From NCBI GenBank assembly GCA_902595515.1, contig CACJQK010000012.1:1-43082 (forward strand): a DNA stretch of 43,082 bases, written 5' to 3'. Of the stretch, positions 1 to 7,880 are shown in pieces. Each line of letters begins with the position of its first letter. Position 1 is the first letter of the stretch. The notes under the pieces were generated by a model. The model searched no databases and had not been told where the DNA came from. It worked only from the letters and a program-made list of their open reading frames with translations. The position numbers were made by a program, and so were the translations under genes. The DNA is from an uncultured SAR116 cluster alpha proteobacterium (lineage in GTDB: Bacteria; Pseudomonadota; Alphaproteobacteria; Puniceispirillales; Marisalimonadaceae).

Positions 1-242
1 ATATCAATTTTAAATTTTCTTAATTTATCTGCTAACGATTTAATTTCAGAAATAGATGAAAGATCGCATTGTATGAAACTAATATTGTTGTTTGATGTCT
101 CTTTTATTAAATTTCTGACTGATGTTTCACCTTTTTGTTTATTACTACCTATTAAAATTATTTTGTTTTTAATCTCTTTACCTAAAACCTCAGCTGCTCT
201 ATAGCCAAGCCCACTCGTACCACCTGTAAGAACTATATTCAT
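1..242 (-). CDS. Short-chain dehydrogenase/reductase, N-terminal part (runs off the window)
   Basis: Reading the minus strand from the ATG at 242 gives about 80 residues, open to the window edge. The N-terminus MNIVLTGGTSGLG carries the TGxxxGxG dinucleotide-binding motif of classical SDRs. Further on, FIQCDLSS matches the usual C-D-L(V/S) strand that binds the adenine ring. The catalytic YxxxK lies outside the window, so the substrate cannot be judged. The start overlaps the thiE stop by four bases (ATGA), so it is probably translated from the riboswitch-controlled thi mRNA. A link to thiamine metabolism is inference from position only. Confidence 0.75.
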   Translation of the reverse strand, partial: MNIVLTGGTSGLGYRAAEVLGKEIKNKIILIGSNKQKGETSVRNLIKETSNNNISFIQCDLSSISEIKSLADKLRKFKID

Positions 243-904
243 TTATCTAAGCCTTTTATTATATTTTTTTTCAATTTATAAAAATTTTCTATTGGATTAT
301 ATTCATTCAATATTGCCGATATTACTGCTACACCAGAAACTCCTAGTTTAAACAAATCGTCAATATCATCTAAAGAAATACCACCTATTGCAACAACAGG
401 AAGTTCTGTCTTATTAATGATTTCTCTTAATGTATTAGAGCCCATTGGCAAAGATGCGTCATTTTTTGAACCGGTAGGGAATATTGGTCCAACACCGAGA
501 TAATTTACACAATTAGGTATATTATATAATTGATTTTTATTTGTAATAGATAATCCAATTTCAATATTTTGATCTATCATTTTTTTTGCTTCATTTGGTT
601 TCATATCAGACTGTCCAAGATGAAGTATATCAATTAAACCTTTGCACTTAGAAGCAACATTGACATTATCATTAATACAAAGCTTCATTTTAGTATTATA
701 TGTTGCTGAACTAAGATCTCTTATAAGATCTATGATCTCGTTATCATTTATTGATTTAGCTCTCAATTGAAAAACATCAAGACCATTTTCTGCTAGCTCA
801 CCAACTATTCTAACAAGTGCTTTATTTGGATTTTCACTTTTGTATATATGATTAGGAAGTAAATTTTCAGGACCTGCAATAAAATAAGATTGAAGATTAG
901 ACAT
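239..904 (-). CDS. thiE: Thiamine-phosphate synthase
   Basis: ThiE joins hydroxymethylpyrimidine diphosphate to hydroxyethylthiazole phosphate to give thiamine phosphate in the cytosol. The 221-residue length is normal for this TIM-barrel family. Visible family signatures are VFQLRAKS (residues ~44-51), INDNVNVA (~78-85), LHLGQSDM (~94-101), YLGVGPIFPTGSK (~134-146) and PVVAIGGIS near residue 170, which bind pyrimidine-PP, Mg and phosphate. It overlaps thiM by eight bases upstream and the SDR start by four bases downstream. This is a tight operon under the TPP riboswitch at 1779-1865. No thiD is present in the window, so the pyrimidine must be phosphorylated by a gene elsewhere. Confidence 0.93.
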   Translation of the reverse strand: MSNLQSYFIAGPENLLPNHIYKSENPNKALVRIVGELAENGLDVFQLRAKSINDNEIIDLIRDLSSATYNTKMKLCINDNVNVASKCKGLIDILHLGQSDMKPNEAKKMIDQNIEIGLSITNKNQLYNIPNCVNYLGVGPIFPTGSKNDASLPMGSNTLREIINKTELPVVAIGGISLDDIDDLFKLGVSGVAVISAILNEYNPIENFYKLKKNIIKGLDK

Positions 905-1715
905 TTTTAATTTTTACATTACTTATGATTTCGTCTGAAGATATATTATATAATTTGTCTAATAAGTTCATTCTTAGACTCCCTGGCCCTCTAGAAACTT
1001 TGCTTGCCATTTCTCCTGCCAAATCATAAATTCCAATTATTGATGCCGTTGAAAGTAATTTATTATTTCCAACTGCTATTGCCGCTCCAATTAAACAAGT
1101 TAATGCGCAACCGGTTGCAGTAACTTTGGTCATCATCTCATTTCCACCCTCAACAGCATAGGTAACATGACCATCAGTTACATAATCTATAGCTCCGGTA
1201 ACAGCTACTATAATTTTATTTTTTTTAGCTATTGAAATTGCAGAATCTACTGCGTCATTAGAGGTTGAAGTTGAGTCCACTCCTTTACCTCCCCCAGATA
1301 GTCCTGCCACAGCCATTATTTCTGATCCATTACCCCTTAGTATTGTTGGTTTAAATTTAATAAGTTGCTCAACATTTTTATTTCTAAAGCCACTAGCACC
1401 AGCACCAACCGGATCTAAAACCCAAGGAATATTATTTTCGTTTGCGTGCTTTGCTGCTTCCAATGCACATTCTTGCCAGTATGGATCAAAGGTTCCTATA
1501 TTGATTGTTAACGCACCGTTAATCGTTTTGCAAATTTGACTAAAATCTTTTGCTTCTTCTTTTGCATGTGCCATTGCAGGAGATGCGCCAATTGAAAGTA
1601 AAGCATTAGCAGCAATATCCATAGAGACAAAATTTGAAAAATTCCATACTAATGGACCTTTATCCCTTATATTTGTCAAAAGTTCTGAAGCATTTTTGGA
1701 GAATTCATTAGACAT
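897..1715 (-). CDS. thiM: Hydroxyethylthiazole kinase
   Basis: ThiM phosphorylates 4-methyl-5-(2-hydroxyethyl)thiazole, the thiazole salvage step of thiamine synthesis. At 272 residues it is full length. Family landmarks in order are VWNFSNFVSMDIAANALL near the N-terminus (substrate site), WVLDPVGAGAS (~100-110), ILRGNGSEIMAVAG (~124-137), VAVTGAIDYVTDG and the anion-hole/catalytic loop KVTATGCALT with its conserved Cys. The ATG at 1715 follows AAGGAAATAAT, a good ribosome-binding site. It is the first gene of the operon behind the TPP riboswitch. Having thiM suggests the cell uses external or recycled thiazole rather than relying only on de novo synthesis (inference). Confidence 0.93.
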   Translation of the reverse strand: MSNEFSKNASELLTNIRDKGPLVWNFSNFVSMDIAANALLSIGASPAMAHAKEEAKDFSQICKTINGALTINIGTFDPYWQECALEAAKHANENNIPWVLDPVGAGASGFRNKNVEQLIKFKPTILRGNGSEIMAVAGLSGGGKGVDSTSTSNDAVDSAISIAKKNKIIVAVTGAIDYVTDGHVTYAVEGGNEMMTKVTATGCALTCLIGAAIAVGNNKLLSTASIIGIYDLAGEMASKVSRGPGSLRMNLLDKLYNISSDEIISNVKIKNV

Positions 1716-1778
1716 ATTATTTCCTTATTTTAAAATTACTAGTTCACATTTTTACAGGGAATATGTTTTAAATTTTAA

Positions 1779-1865
1779 TTAGCAACTCCCTCCGCTGGTC
1801 TTAACCAGATCAGGTTTTAAGGGTTAATCTCTCAGCAAAAATTTTGCACCCCTGGCATTGGCAGC
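1779..1865 (-). promoter_or_regulatory. TPP riboswitch (THI element)
   Basis: On the minus strand the segment reads, in order, the THI-box landmarks CCAGGGGTGC, GCTGAGAG, ACCCTT, CCTGATCTGG, TTAAGACCAG and CGGAGGGAG. These are the conserved pyrimidine- and pyrophosphate-sensing parts of the TPP aptamer. It lies about 65 bases upstream of the thiM start, so it should turn down thiM-thiE-SDR when TPP is plentiful. I see no GC-rich hairpin followed by a U-run between it and thiM, which favours control of translation rather than termination (inference). Confidence 0.95.
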
Positions 1866-1873
1866 TTAACATA

Positions 1874-1879
1874 ATTATA
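1874..1879 (-). promoter_or_regulatory. Likely -10 element of the thiME promoter
   Basis: The minus strand reads TATAAT here, a perfect -10 hexamer. It sits about seven bases before the first bases of the TPP aptamer, so transcription would begin near 1867 with almost no leader before the riboswitch. No convincing -35 box is visible at the matching distance; the region is an A-rich run. Because the surroundings are very AT-rich, chance matches are common and the call rests mainly on position. Confidence 0.45.
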
Positions 1880-1982
1880 CAAATTTTTTAATTTTTTTGT
1901 TTTTATTTTCTTATAAATTTAAATACATTTAGACAATATATGGAAATAGCGAAAGCATTTAAAATTCTGCATGAGGGGTGTT

Positions 1983-3374
1983 ATGGAAAGAAAATTATTA
2001 GCAGTCGTTGCTGCAGACATGGTAGGATTTTCAAGATTAATTGAAGATGATGAAATTAATTTACTCTCAAGACAAAAAAATCAATTAAATACAATAATTA
2101 AACCAGAAATAGAAAATTTTAATGGTGAAATTATTAAAACAACTGGAGATGGCTTCTTAGCTATTTTCCCAAGTGCATTAGATGCTGTACAAAGTAGCAT
2201 ATCCATACAAAATGGAATTTATGAAAATGAATTAGACAATGCTAATGACAAAAGAATAAGTTTCAGAATTGGAATCCACGTTGGTGATGTAGTTCTAGAT
2301 GATGGAGACATTTTTGGTAACACTGTAAATATTGCAAGTAGATTAGAGTCAATAGCTGATGCAGGACATATTTGCATTACAAATGATGTTTATCAAAGTA
2401 TCAAAAATTTGAAACCATTAGACATTGAAAATATAGGTGAGCAATTTTTAAAAAATATTTCCCAAAAAGTTCAAGTATATAAAATAAATATATTCGAAGG
2501 TGATACAAAGAAAATTCAAGATAATCATTTACTAACAGAGGCTAACCAAGAAACAAGATTTTGCAGTTCATTTGATGGTACTATCATAGCCTATGCAAGT
2601 ATTGGAAAAGGAACACCCTTTTTAAAAGCACCTAATTTTGTTAGTAGCTTAGAGCATGATTGGAGAAATCCGATGTGGACACATATGTATAGATTTTTAG
2701 CTAAAGAATATACTTTGTACCGATTTGATCAAAGAGGAAATGGTTTGTCAGACCTTGATCCAGAAAATATAAACTTTGAAAGTTTTGTTAAAGACATGGA
2801 AGCTGTGGTAAATAACTCGCAAATTAATAAATTTCCAATTTTTGGTATCTCACAAGGATGCTCAGTTTCAATAGCTTATGCACATAAATACCCAGAAAAA
2901 GTAACTCATTTAATATTAGTTGGGGGTTATGCTAGAGGAAGAGCAAAACGAGGAAACGCTGATTATAAAGAAAAATTTGAACTAGAAAAGAATATGATAT
3001 TAAACGGATGGGAAAATGAAAATCCAGCTTTTAGGCAATTTTTTTCATCAACAATGATCCCTGATGGAACAAAGGAACAAATGAACTCATTTAACAATGT
3101 TATGAAAGTATCTACATCTGCAAAAAACGCTGTAAAAATTATTTCAGCCAATGATCAAATAGATGTCTCAGGATTATTACCTAAACTTAATATTCCCACA
3201 ATAATTTTTCATATTAAAAATGATTCGAGGGTACCAATTTCTGAGAGTAAATTTATGGCAGCAAATATAAAAAATTCTAAATTTGTGCCATTAAATGGAA
3301 ACAATCATGTGATTCTCGAAAATGATGAAGGTTGGCCTATATTTCAAAAGGAGTTAAAAAATTTTCTTAAATAA
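1983..3374 (+). CDS. Class III adenylyl cyclase fused to an alpha/beta hydrolase
   Basis: Residues ~1-165 form a class III cyclase catalytic domain. It has metal-binding Asp12 (AADMVGFS) and Asp56 (KTTGDGF), adenine-selecting Lys52 and Asp109, and the transition-state pair Asn116/Arg120 in NTVNIASRLES, so it should make cAMP. Residues ~185-463 form an alpha/beta hydrolase with nucleophile Ser290 (FGISQGC), Asp414 and His442 (NNHVIL). No membrane segment is visible. I place the start at the ATG at 1983 because GAGGGG lies just upstream; an in-frame ATG at 1971 has no ribosome-binding site. Related fusions are known, for example mycobacterial Rv1900c, but there the hydrolase comes first. It precedes an acyl-CoA gene pair, perhaps in one operon. 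The hydrolase substrate is unknown. Confidence 0.88.
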   Translation: MERKLLAVVAADMVGFSRLIEDDEINLLSRQKNQLNTIIKPEIENFNGEIIKTTGDGFLAIFPSALDAVQSSISIQNGIYENELDNANDKRISFRIGIHVGDVVLDDGDIFGNTVNIASRLESIADAGHICITNDVYQSIKNLKPLDIENIGEQFLKNISQKVQVYKINIFEGDTKKIQDNHLLTEANQETRFCSSFDGTIIAYASIGKGTPFLKAPNFVSSLEHDWRNPMWTHMYRFLAKEYTLYRFDQRGNGLSDLDPENINFESFVKDMEAVVNNSQINKFPIFGISQGCSVSIAYAHKYPEKVTHLILVGGYARGRAKRGNADYKEKFELEKNMILNGWENENPAFRQFFSSTMIPDGTKEQMNSFNNVMKVSTSAKNAVKIISANDQIDVSGLLPKLNIPTIIFHIKNDSRVPISESKFMAANIKNSKFVPLNGNNHVILENDEGWPIFQKELKNFLK

Positions 3375-3406
3375 TAAATTTAAATTTTTTCACAATAGGA
3401 ATAAAA

Positions 3407-4558
3407 ATGGACTTTAATTTAACAGAAGAACAAATAACATTTCAAAATTCAGTAAGAAATCTGGCGGATAAATATTTAAAAAAGGATAATCTTAGACGTG
3501 CCCATGACCCTTTATTTCCTAAAGATATTGCAAAGTTATTTTCTAACAATGGTTTAATGGGAATTACACTTTCTGAAAAAGATGGGGGGCAGGGAGGTAA
3601 TTTAATGGATGCTGTTCTTGCAATAGAGCAAGTTGCCTTAATTTGTCCAAGAAGTGCAGATGTGATACAAGCAGGAAGCTTTGGTCCAATAAGGACCTTC
3701 GCAGAGTACGCAACTGATTATCAAAAAGAAAAATATTTAAAAAAATTGTTAAACGGAGAAATGGTAATTGGTTTAGGTATGACTGAGCCTAATGCTGGTT
3801 CAGCAGTAACTGATTTGACAACCAAAGCTGTTCAAGACGGCAAAGGGTTTAGAGTATCCGGAAGTAAAGTCTTTACTAGTAACTCACCAGATGCGGATAT
3901 CTTTTTGATTTATGTAAGATATCATGAAGGAATTAATGGAATTGGATCAGTTATAATGGATACATCAATGCCAGGTTTTTCGAAAGGAAAATCATCAAAA
4001 TATACTAATGGTGAAGAATGGTGTGCATTATATTTTGATAATGTTTATATTGCTGAAGAAAATGTTTTGTTAGGACCTGGTGGATTTAAAAAACAAATTT
4101 CAGGATTTAATGCAGAAAGAATTGGAAACTCTGCGAGATCACTTGCCCTTGGTGAGTTTGCTTTTAATGTTGCTAAAGAATATGCTTTAACAAGAGAGCA
4201 ATTTGGAAAGAAAATTTGTGAATTCCAAGGTATTCAATGGAAGTTTTCAGATATGAAAATTCAAATTGAAGCTGGCAGATTACTATTATACAGAGCCGCT
4301 ATAAATGCAGATAGAGGTTTTCCTTCTTCAAAAGAAACTTCAATTGCTAAAGCATTTTGTAATAAAGCAGGATTCGAAATTAGTAATGAGGCAATGCAAG
4401 TTATGGGCGGTACAGGATATTCACAGGAGTCACTTGTTGAATATTGCTTCAGAAAATCTAGAGGATGGCAAATTGCAGGTGGATCAACTGAAATGATGAA
4501 AAATAGAATAGCCGAAGACATCTTTGAAAGGAGATTTTTACAAAGGCCAAATGAATGA
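3407..4558 (+). CDS. Acyl-CoA dehydrogenase family protein
   Basis: A flavoenzyme of 383 residues, the normal family length. It would introduce an alpha-beta double bond into an acyl-CoA and pass electrons to ETF. FAD/substrate motifs seen are GLGMTEPNAGSAVTD (~124-138), the middle beta domain with FRVSGSKVFTSN, ALTREQFGKKI and the C-terminal QVMGGTGYSQES. The usual MCAD catalytic Glu near the C-terminus is replaced (IAGGSTEM). Glu237 in NAERIG aligns with the alternative base position known from isovaleryl-CoA dehydrogenases, suggesting a branched or short-chain substrate (inference). AGGAATAAAA supports the start. It is followed after nine bases by an acyl-CoA synthetase, with which it probably shares a pathway. 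Confidence 0.9.
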   Translation: MDFNLTEEQITFQNSVRNLADKYLKKDNLRRAHDPLFPKDIAKLFSNNGLMGITLSEKDGGQGGNLMDAVLAIEQVALICPRSADVIQAGSFGPIRTFAEYATDYQKEKYLKKLLNGEMVIGLGMTEPNAGSAVTDLTTKAVQDGKGFRVSGSKVFTSNSPDADIFLIYVRYHEGINGIGSVIMDTSMPGFSKGKSSKYTNGEEWCALYFDNVYIAEENVLLGPGGFKKQISGFNAERIGNSARSLALGEFAFNVAKEYALTREQFGKKICEFQGIQWKFSDMKIQIEAGRLLLYRAAINADRGFPSSKETSIAKAFCNKAGFEISNEAMQVMGGTGYSQESLVEYCFRKSRGWQIAGGSTEMMKNRIAEDIFERRFLQRPNE

Positions 4559-4567
4559 TTTTTAATT

Positions 4568-6652
4568 ATGATAGATGTTTCTTTATCCCAATCTTTTTTA
4601 AACCCAAAATCAGTTGCAATAATAGGCGCTTCTGCTGACCCAAAAAAGACTAGTTCACGAGCACAAAGGTTTCTGGTATCGCATGGTTATAAAGGAAAAA
4701 TATTTCCTGTAAATCCAAACAGAGAAGAAATTTTTGGATTAAAATGTTATCCAAATTTAAAATCAATAAATGAACATATTGATCATATCTTTATTGCTGT
4801 TGATAGTAATAAAATTATTGAAGCAATTAAAGATGCTATATCAAAAAAAGTTAGATGCGCCACAATTTTATCTGGAGGATTCACTGAGTCTGGATCTGAA
4901 GGTAATGATTTAGAAAAACAAGTTTTTAAAATAGCAAAAAAAGGTGATTTGAGAATATTGGGACCAAATAGTATTGGTCTTATAAATATCTCAGATAATG
5001 TCATTTTAAGTGCAAATGCCATGCTTGAATTACAAGATTTAAAGAAAGGAAGTCTTAGTGTAATTTCCCATAGCGGGAGTCTTATTGGAGCCTTATTGGC
5101 TCATGGCCACTCTCGAGGCATAGGTTTTTCTAAGTTGGTTTCTGTTGGAAATGAGTCGGATCTCTCCGTTGGAGAAATTGGTAAAATGCTAGTTAATGAT
5201 CCAAACACTGAATGCATAATATTATTTTTAGAAACATTAAGAAACAGTGATGAAGTAGCACAGATGTCCAGAATGGCTCACGTAGCAGGAAAACAAATTA
5301 TCTGTTACAAACTTGGAAAATCTGAATTAAGTCAAGAATTAGCTAAATCACATACAGGAGCAATAGCAGGAAATGATGATGCGTTTAATGCATTCATAAA
5401 TTATCATGGTATTGCTAGAGTAGAAATCTTTGAAACATTAATTGAAATTCCTAATTTATTTAAAAACAAGAAAAGATCTGAATCTAAACGAGTAGGTATA
5501 GTTACCACAACTGGTGGGGGCGGTGCTATGGTTGTAGAGAGCTTGTCAGGCAGTGATATTGAAATAATTGATTTTGGTCTTTCAATAAAGAAAATTATGC
5601 AAGACAATAATATTGCATTTAACAATAATAAACTAGTTGATTTAACCATTGCTGGAACAAAACCAGAAATTGTTAATGACGTAATTAGTCAGATGATGAA
5701 AAATGAAAATTGCGATTTAGTTGTGATGGTAGTTGGTTCCTCTGCTAAATTTAGACCAGAGCAAGCAGTTGAGCCTCTATTAAAATGGGCAAATTACCCA
5801 AAACCGTTAGCTGTGTACGTTGCACCTGATGCTCCAGAAGCACTAAATTTATTACATCAAAATAATATTGCTTGTTTTAGAACACCCGAGTCTTGTGCGG
5901 AGAGTGTGAAGACTTTTTTAAATACTAAAAATCCAGTTAAACCAATAATTTTAAAAAATGACTTAAGTGACATTTCAAAAAAACTAAAGAAAAACATTTT
6001 CAAGAATTTATCTGAAGAAGAAGCATTAGAAATATTTAAAGATATAGGGATTGAAATTGTAGAATACAAAGTAAGCTCCAATGAAAAACAAGCAATAGAA
6101 TATAGTTCCCAAATAGGATTTCCTTTAGCAATGAAAGTTTTATCAAGTGAGATAATGCATAAAACAGAAACTGGAGGTGTTGAATTAAATATAAAAAATT
6201 TAGAAGAGGTGAAAATTAGTTTTAAAAAGTTATCAGATGTATTTCAGAAATTAAAAATAATTAGTAGTGAAAAAAAAATTATTATTCAAAAAATGGAAAA
6301 AGGAATTGCTGAAATAATTTTAGGTTATAGAGTTGACGAATTAGTTGGACCAATTGTTGTAATAGGTTCAGGTGGTATTTTATCAGAGATATATAATGAC
6401 AAATCAATAAGGATGGCACCAGTTGATGTCACAGAGGCAAAAAAAATGATTAAGGAAGTTAAAAGTCTTGTGACTATAACTGGATATAGAGGACTTCCCG
6501 AAGTTGATATAAATATTATTGCTACTGCAATAGTGAATATATCTAAATTTGCTTTAGTCAAAGAAATTAAAGAGGCTGAGATTAATCCAGTTATAGTAAA
6601 AAAAAATAATGAAGGAATTGTAGCAGTAGACGGTCTAATTACTTTAAAATGA
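4568..6652 (+). CDS. ADP-forming acyl-CoA synthetase (acetate-CoA ligase family)
   Basis: A single 694-residue chain combining the alpha and beta parts of NDP-forming acyl-CoA synthetases. The N-terminal CoA-binding Rossmann domain has SVAIIGASADPKK (~13-25) and RILGPNSIGLIN. The ligase domain has VISHSGSLIGALL and the putative phospho-His segment SHTGAIAGND. The C-terminal ATP-grasp domain (~480-694) includes AMKVLSSEIMHKTETGGVEL and EINPVIV. Such enzymes interconvert acyl-CoA + ADP + Pi and acid + CoA + ATP. It lies nine bases after the acyl-CoA dehydrogenase without a strong ribosome-binding site of its own, so translation may be coupled. The acid is not identifiable from sequence; acetate is only the best-known member. 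Confidence 0.88.
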   Translation: MIDVSLSQSFLNPKSVAIIGASADPKKTSSRAQRFLVSHGYKGKIFPVNPNREEIFGLKCYPNLKSINEHIDHIFIAVDSNKIIEAIKDAISKKVRCATILSGGFTESGSEGNDLEKQVFKIAKKGDLRILGPNSIGLINISDNVILSANAMLELQDLKKGSLSVISHSGSLIGALLAHGHSRGIGFSKLVSVGNESDLSVGEIGKMLVNDPNTECIILFLETLRNSDEVAQMSRMAHVAGKQIICYKLGKSELSQELAKSHTGAIAGNDDAFNAFINYHGIARVEIFETLIEIPNLFKNKKRSESKRVGIVTTTGGGGAMVVESLSGSDIEIIDFGLSIKKIMQDNNIAFNNNKLVDLTIAGTKPEIVNDVISQMMKNENCDLVVMVVGSSAKFRPEQAVEPLLKWANYPKPLAVYVAPDAPEALNLLHQNNIACFRTPESCAESVKTFLNTKNPVKPIILKNDLSDISKKLKKNIFKNLSEEEALEIFKDIGIEIVEYKVSSNEKQAIEYSSQIGFPLAMKVLSSEIMHKTETGGVELNIKNLEEVKISFKKLSDVFQKLKIISSEKKIIIQKMEKGIAEIILGYRVDELVGPIVVIGSGGILSEIYNDKSIRMAPVDVTEAKKMIKEVKSLVTITGYRGLPEVDINIIATAIVNISKFALVKEIKEAEINPVIVKKNNEGIVAVDGLITLK

Positions 6653-6741
6653 TATTTTTTTAAGCAATTACATCTAAAATCAAAAATATATTTACATGTT
6701 AAAGAATTTTTTTATCATAAATTTATGAAAATGAGTTTTGA

Positions 6742-7524
6742 ATGATTATAAATCATGGGGTAAGAGGATCAACACCAAATCCAAGTCAAAATTTTTTATT
6801 TTTTGGCGGTAATACTCCTTGTGTAGAAATTAAAACTCAAAAATATCAACTGATTTTCGATTGCGGTTCAGGGTTTTCAAAAGTTAATTTTTCTAACGAT
6901 CTTGAAACTATATTATTTATTTCACATTTCCATCATGATCACATCCAAGGATTACCTTTTAACAATTATGATACTAATCTAAATAAAAAAATTACATTAA
7001 CATCAGCTCATTCTGATAAAAATAATACTTACAAAAAATTAAGTACATATTATAGTAATCCTTATTTTCCCGTAAATTTTATTGATATTCTAGATAAATT
7101 TAAATTTTTAGATTTTGATCAAGTAGTAAATAATTTTGAAGATTTAAATATAAATTCTATTGATTTAAATCATCCTGGAAATTGTTCTGGGTATAGTATC
7201 ACAAGTGATAAAAAAAAATTTTGTTATTTATTAGATAATGAATATGAAGAAGAACAAGAACAAAAATTGATAGATTTTTGTAATCTATCAGACACGGTTA
7301 TATGGGATGGAATGTTTTTAGATCATGAATTGTTAGAAAAAAAAGGCTGGGGTCATTCAAGCATTGAACAAGGTGTAACATTAGCAAATAAGATAGAAGT
7401 GAAAAATTTTCTTATATCTCATCACGCACCAACAAGAGAAGATAAAGAAATAAAAAGTTTAGAAAAAATATTATTTAATAAAAAAGTGAAATTTGCGTCT
7501 GAAAATGAGGTTATAGAGTTCTAA
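6742..7524 (+). CDS. Metallo-beta-lactamase-fold hydrolase, phosphodiesterase-like
   Basis: A 260-residue protein with the two-metal signature His62-x-His64-His65-Asp66-His67 (SHFHHDHIQG), preceded by an N-terminal VRGSTPNP...GGNTPC region and LIFDCGSGF. A later Asp (CYLLDNEYE) and ISHHAPTRED supply the distal ligands. This N-terminal style occurs in RNase Z/PhnP-like and class II cyclic-nucleotide phosphodiesterase-like members. It is translationally coupled to a cyclic-nucleotide-binding protein (stop and start share one base) and heads an operon ending in a cyclase. Hydrolysis of a cyclic nucleotide is therefore an attractive but unproven role. No signal peptide, so probably cytosolic. Confidence 0.82.
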   Translation: MIINHGVRGSTPNPSQNFLFFGGNTPCVEIKTQKYQLIFDCGSGFSKVNFSNDLETILFISHFHHDHIQGLPFNNYDTNLNKKITLTSAHSDKNNTYKKLSTYYSNPYFPVNFIDILDKFKFLDFDQVVNNFEDLNINSIDLNHPGNCSGYSITSDKKKFCYLLDNEYEEEQEQKLIDFCNLSDTVIWDGMFLDHELLEKKGWGHSSIEQGVTLANKIEVKNFLISHHAPTREDKEIKSLEKILFNKKVKFASENEVIEF

Positions 7525-7862
7525 TGGAAAAAACTAAATATAATGAAAATCAAAGTGTTTTTAAAGTTGGAGAATTACCTGACAAAATGTATTTATTAGT
7601 TAAAGGTTCTGTAGGCATTTTTCTTCCAACAAACGAAACTAAAAAACCTAATTTTATCATTCAAGAAAACGAACTTTTTGGTGAGATGGGTGTTATAGAA
7701 AATGAACTTAGAATGGCTACAGCAAGATGTCTGGCAGATAGTGAAATTATTTCTATTACCAAAGATGAGTTTGATAAACGTGTAAATAATTCAGATGTTT
7801 TTGTTAAAGGTTGCTTAAAGGCTTTATCATATAGATTAAGATCAGTAGAGAAAAAGATGTAA
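7524..7862 (+). CDS. Stand-alone cyclic nucleotide-binding domain protein
   Basis: A small 112-residue protein that is almost only a CAP/PKA-type cNMP-binding beta barrel. The phosphate-binding cassette FGEMGVIENELRMATARC (~53-70) keeps the Gly-Glu that contacts the ribose and the Arg that contacts the cyclic phosphate. YLLVKGSVGIFL and IISITKDEFD are the typical flanking strands. There is no DNA-binding helix-turn-helix and no membrane part, so it probably works by binding a partner. Its start overlaps the stop of the MBL hydrolase by one base, and the giant kinase begins directly after it. It is a likely second-messenger reader for this operon (inference). Confidence 0.87.
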   Translation: MEKTKYNENQSVFKVGELPDKMYLLVKGSVGIFLPTNETKKPNFIIQENELFGEMGVIENELRMATARCLADSEIISITKDEFDKRVNNSDVFVKGCLKALSYRLRSVEKKM

Positions 7863-7880
7863 ATGAAAGAAGGTTTAAAT

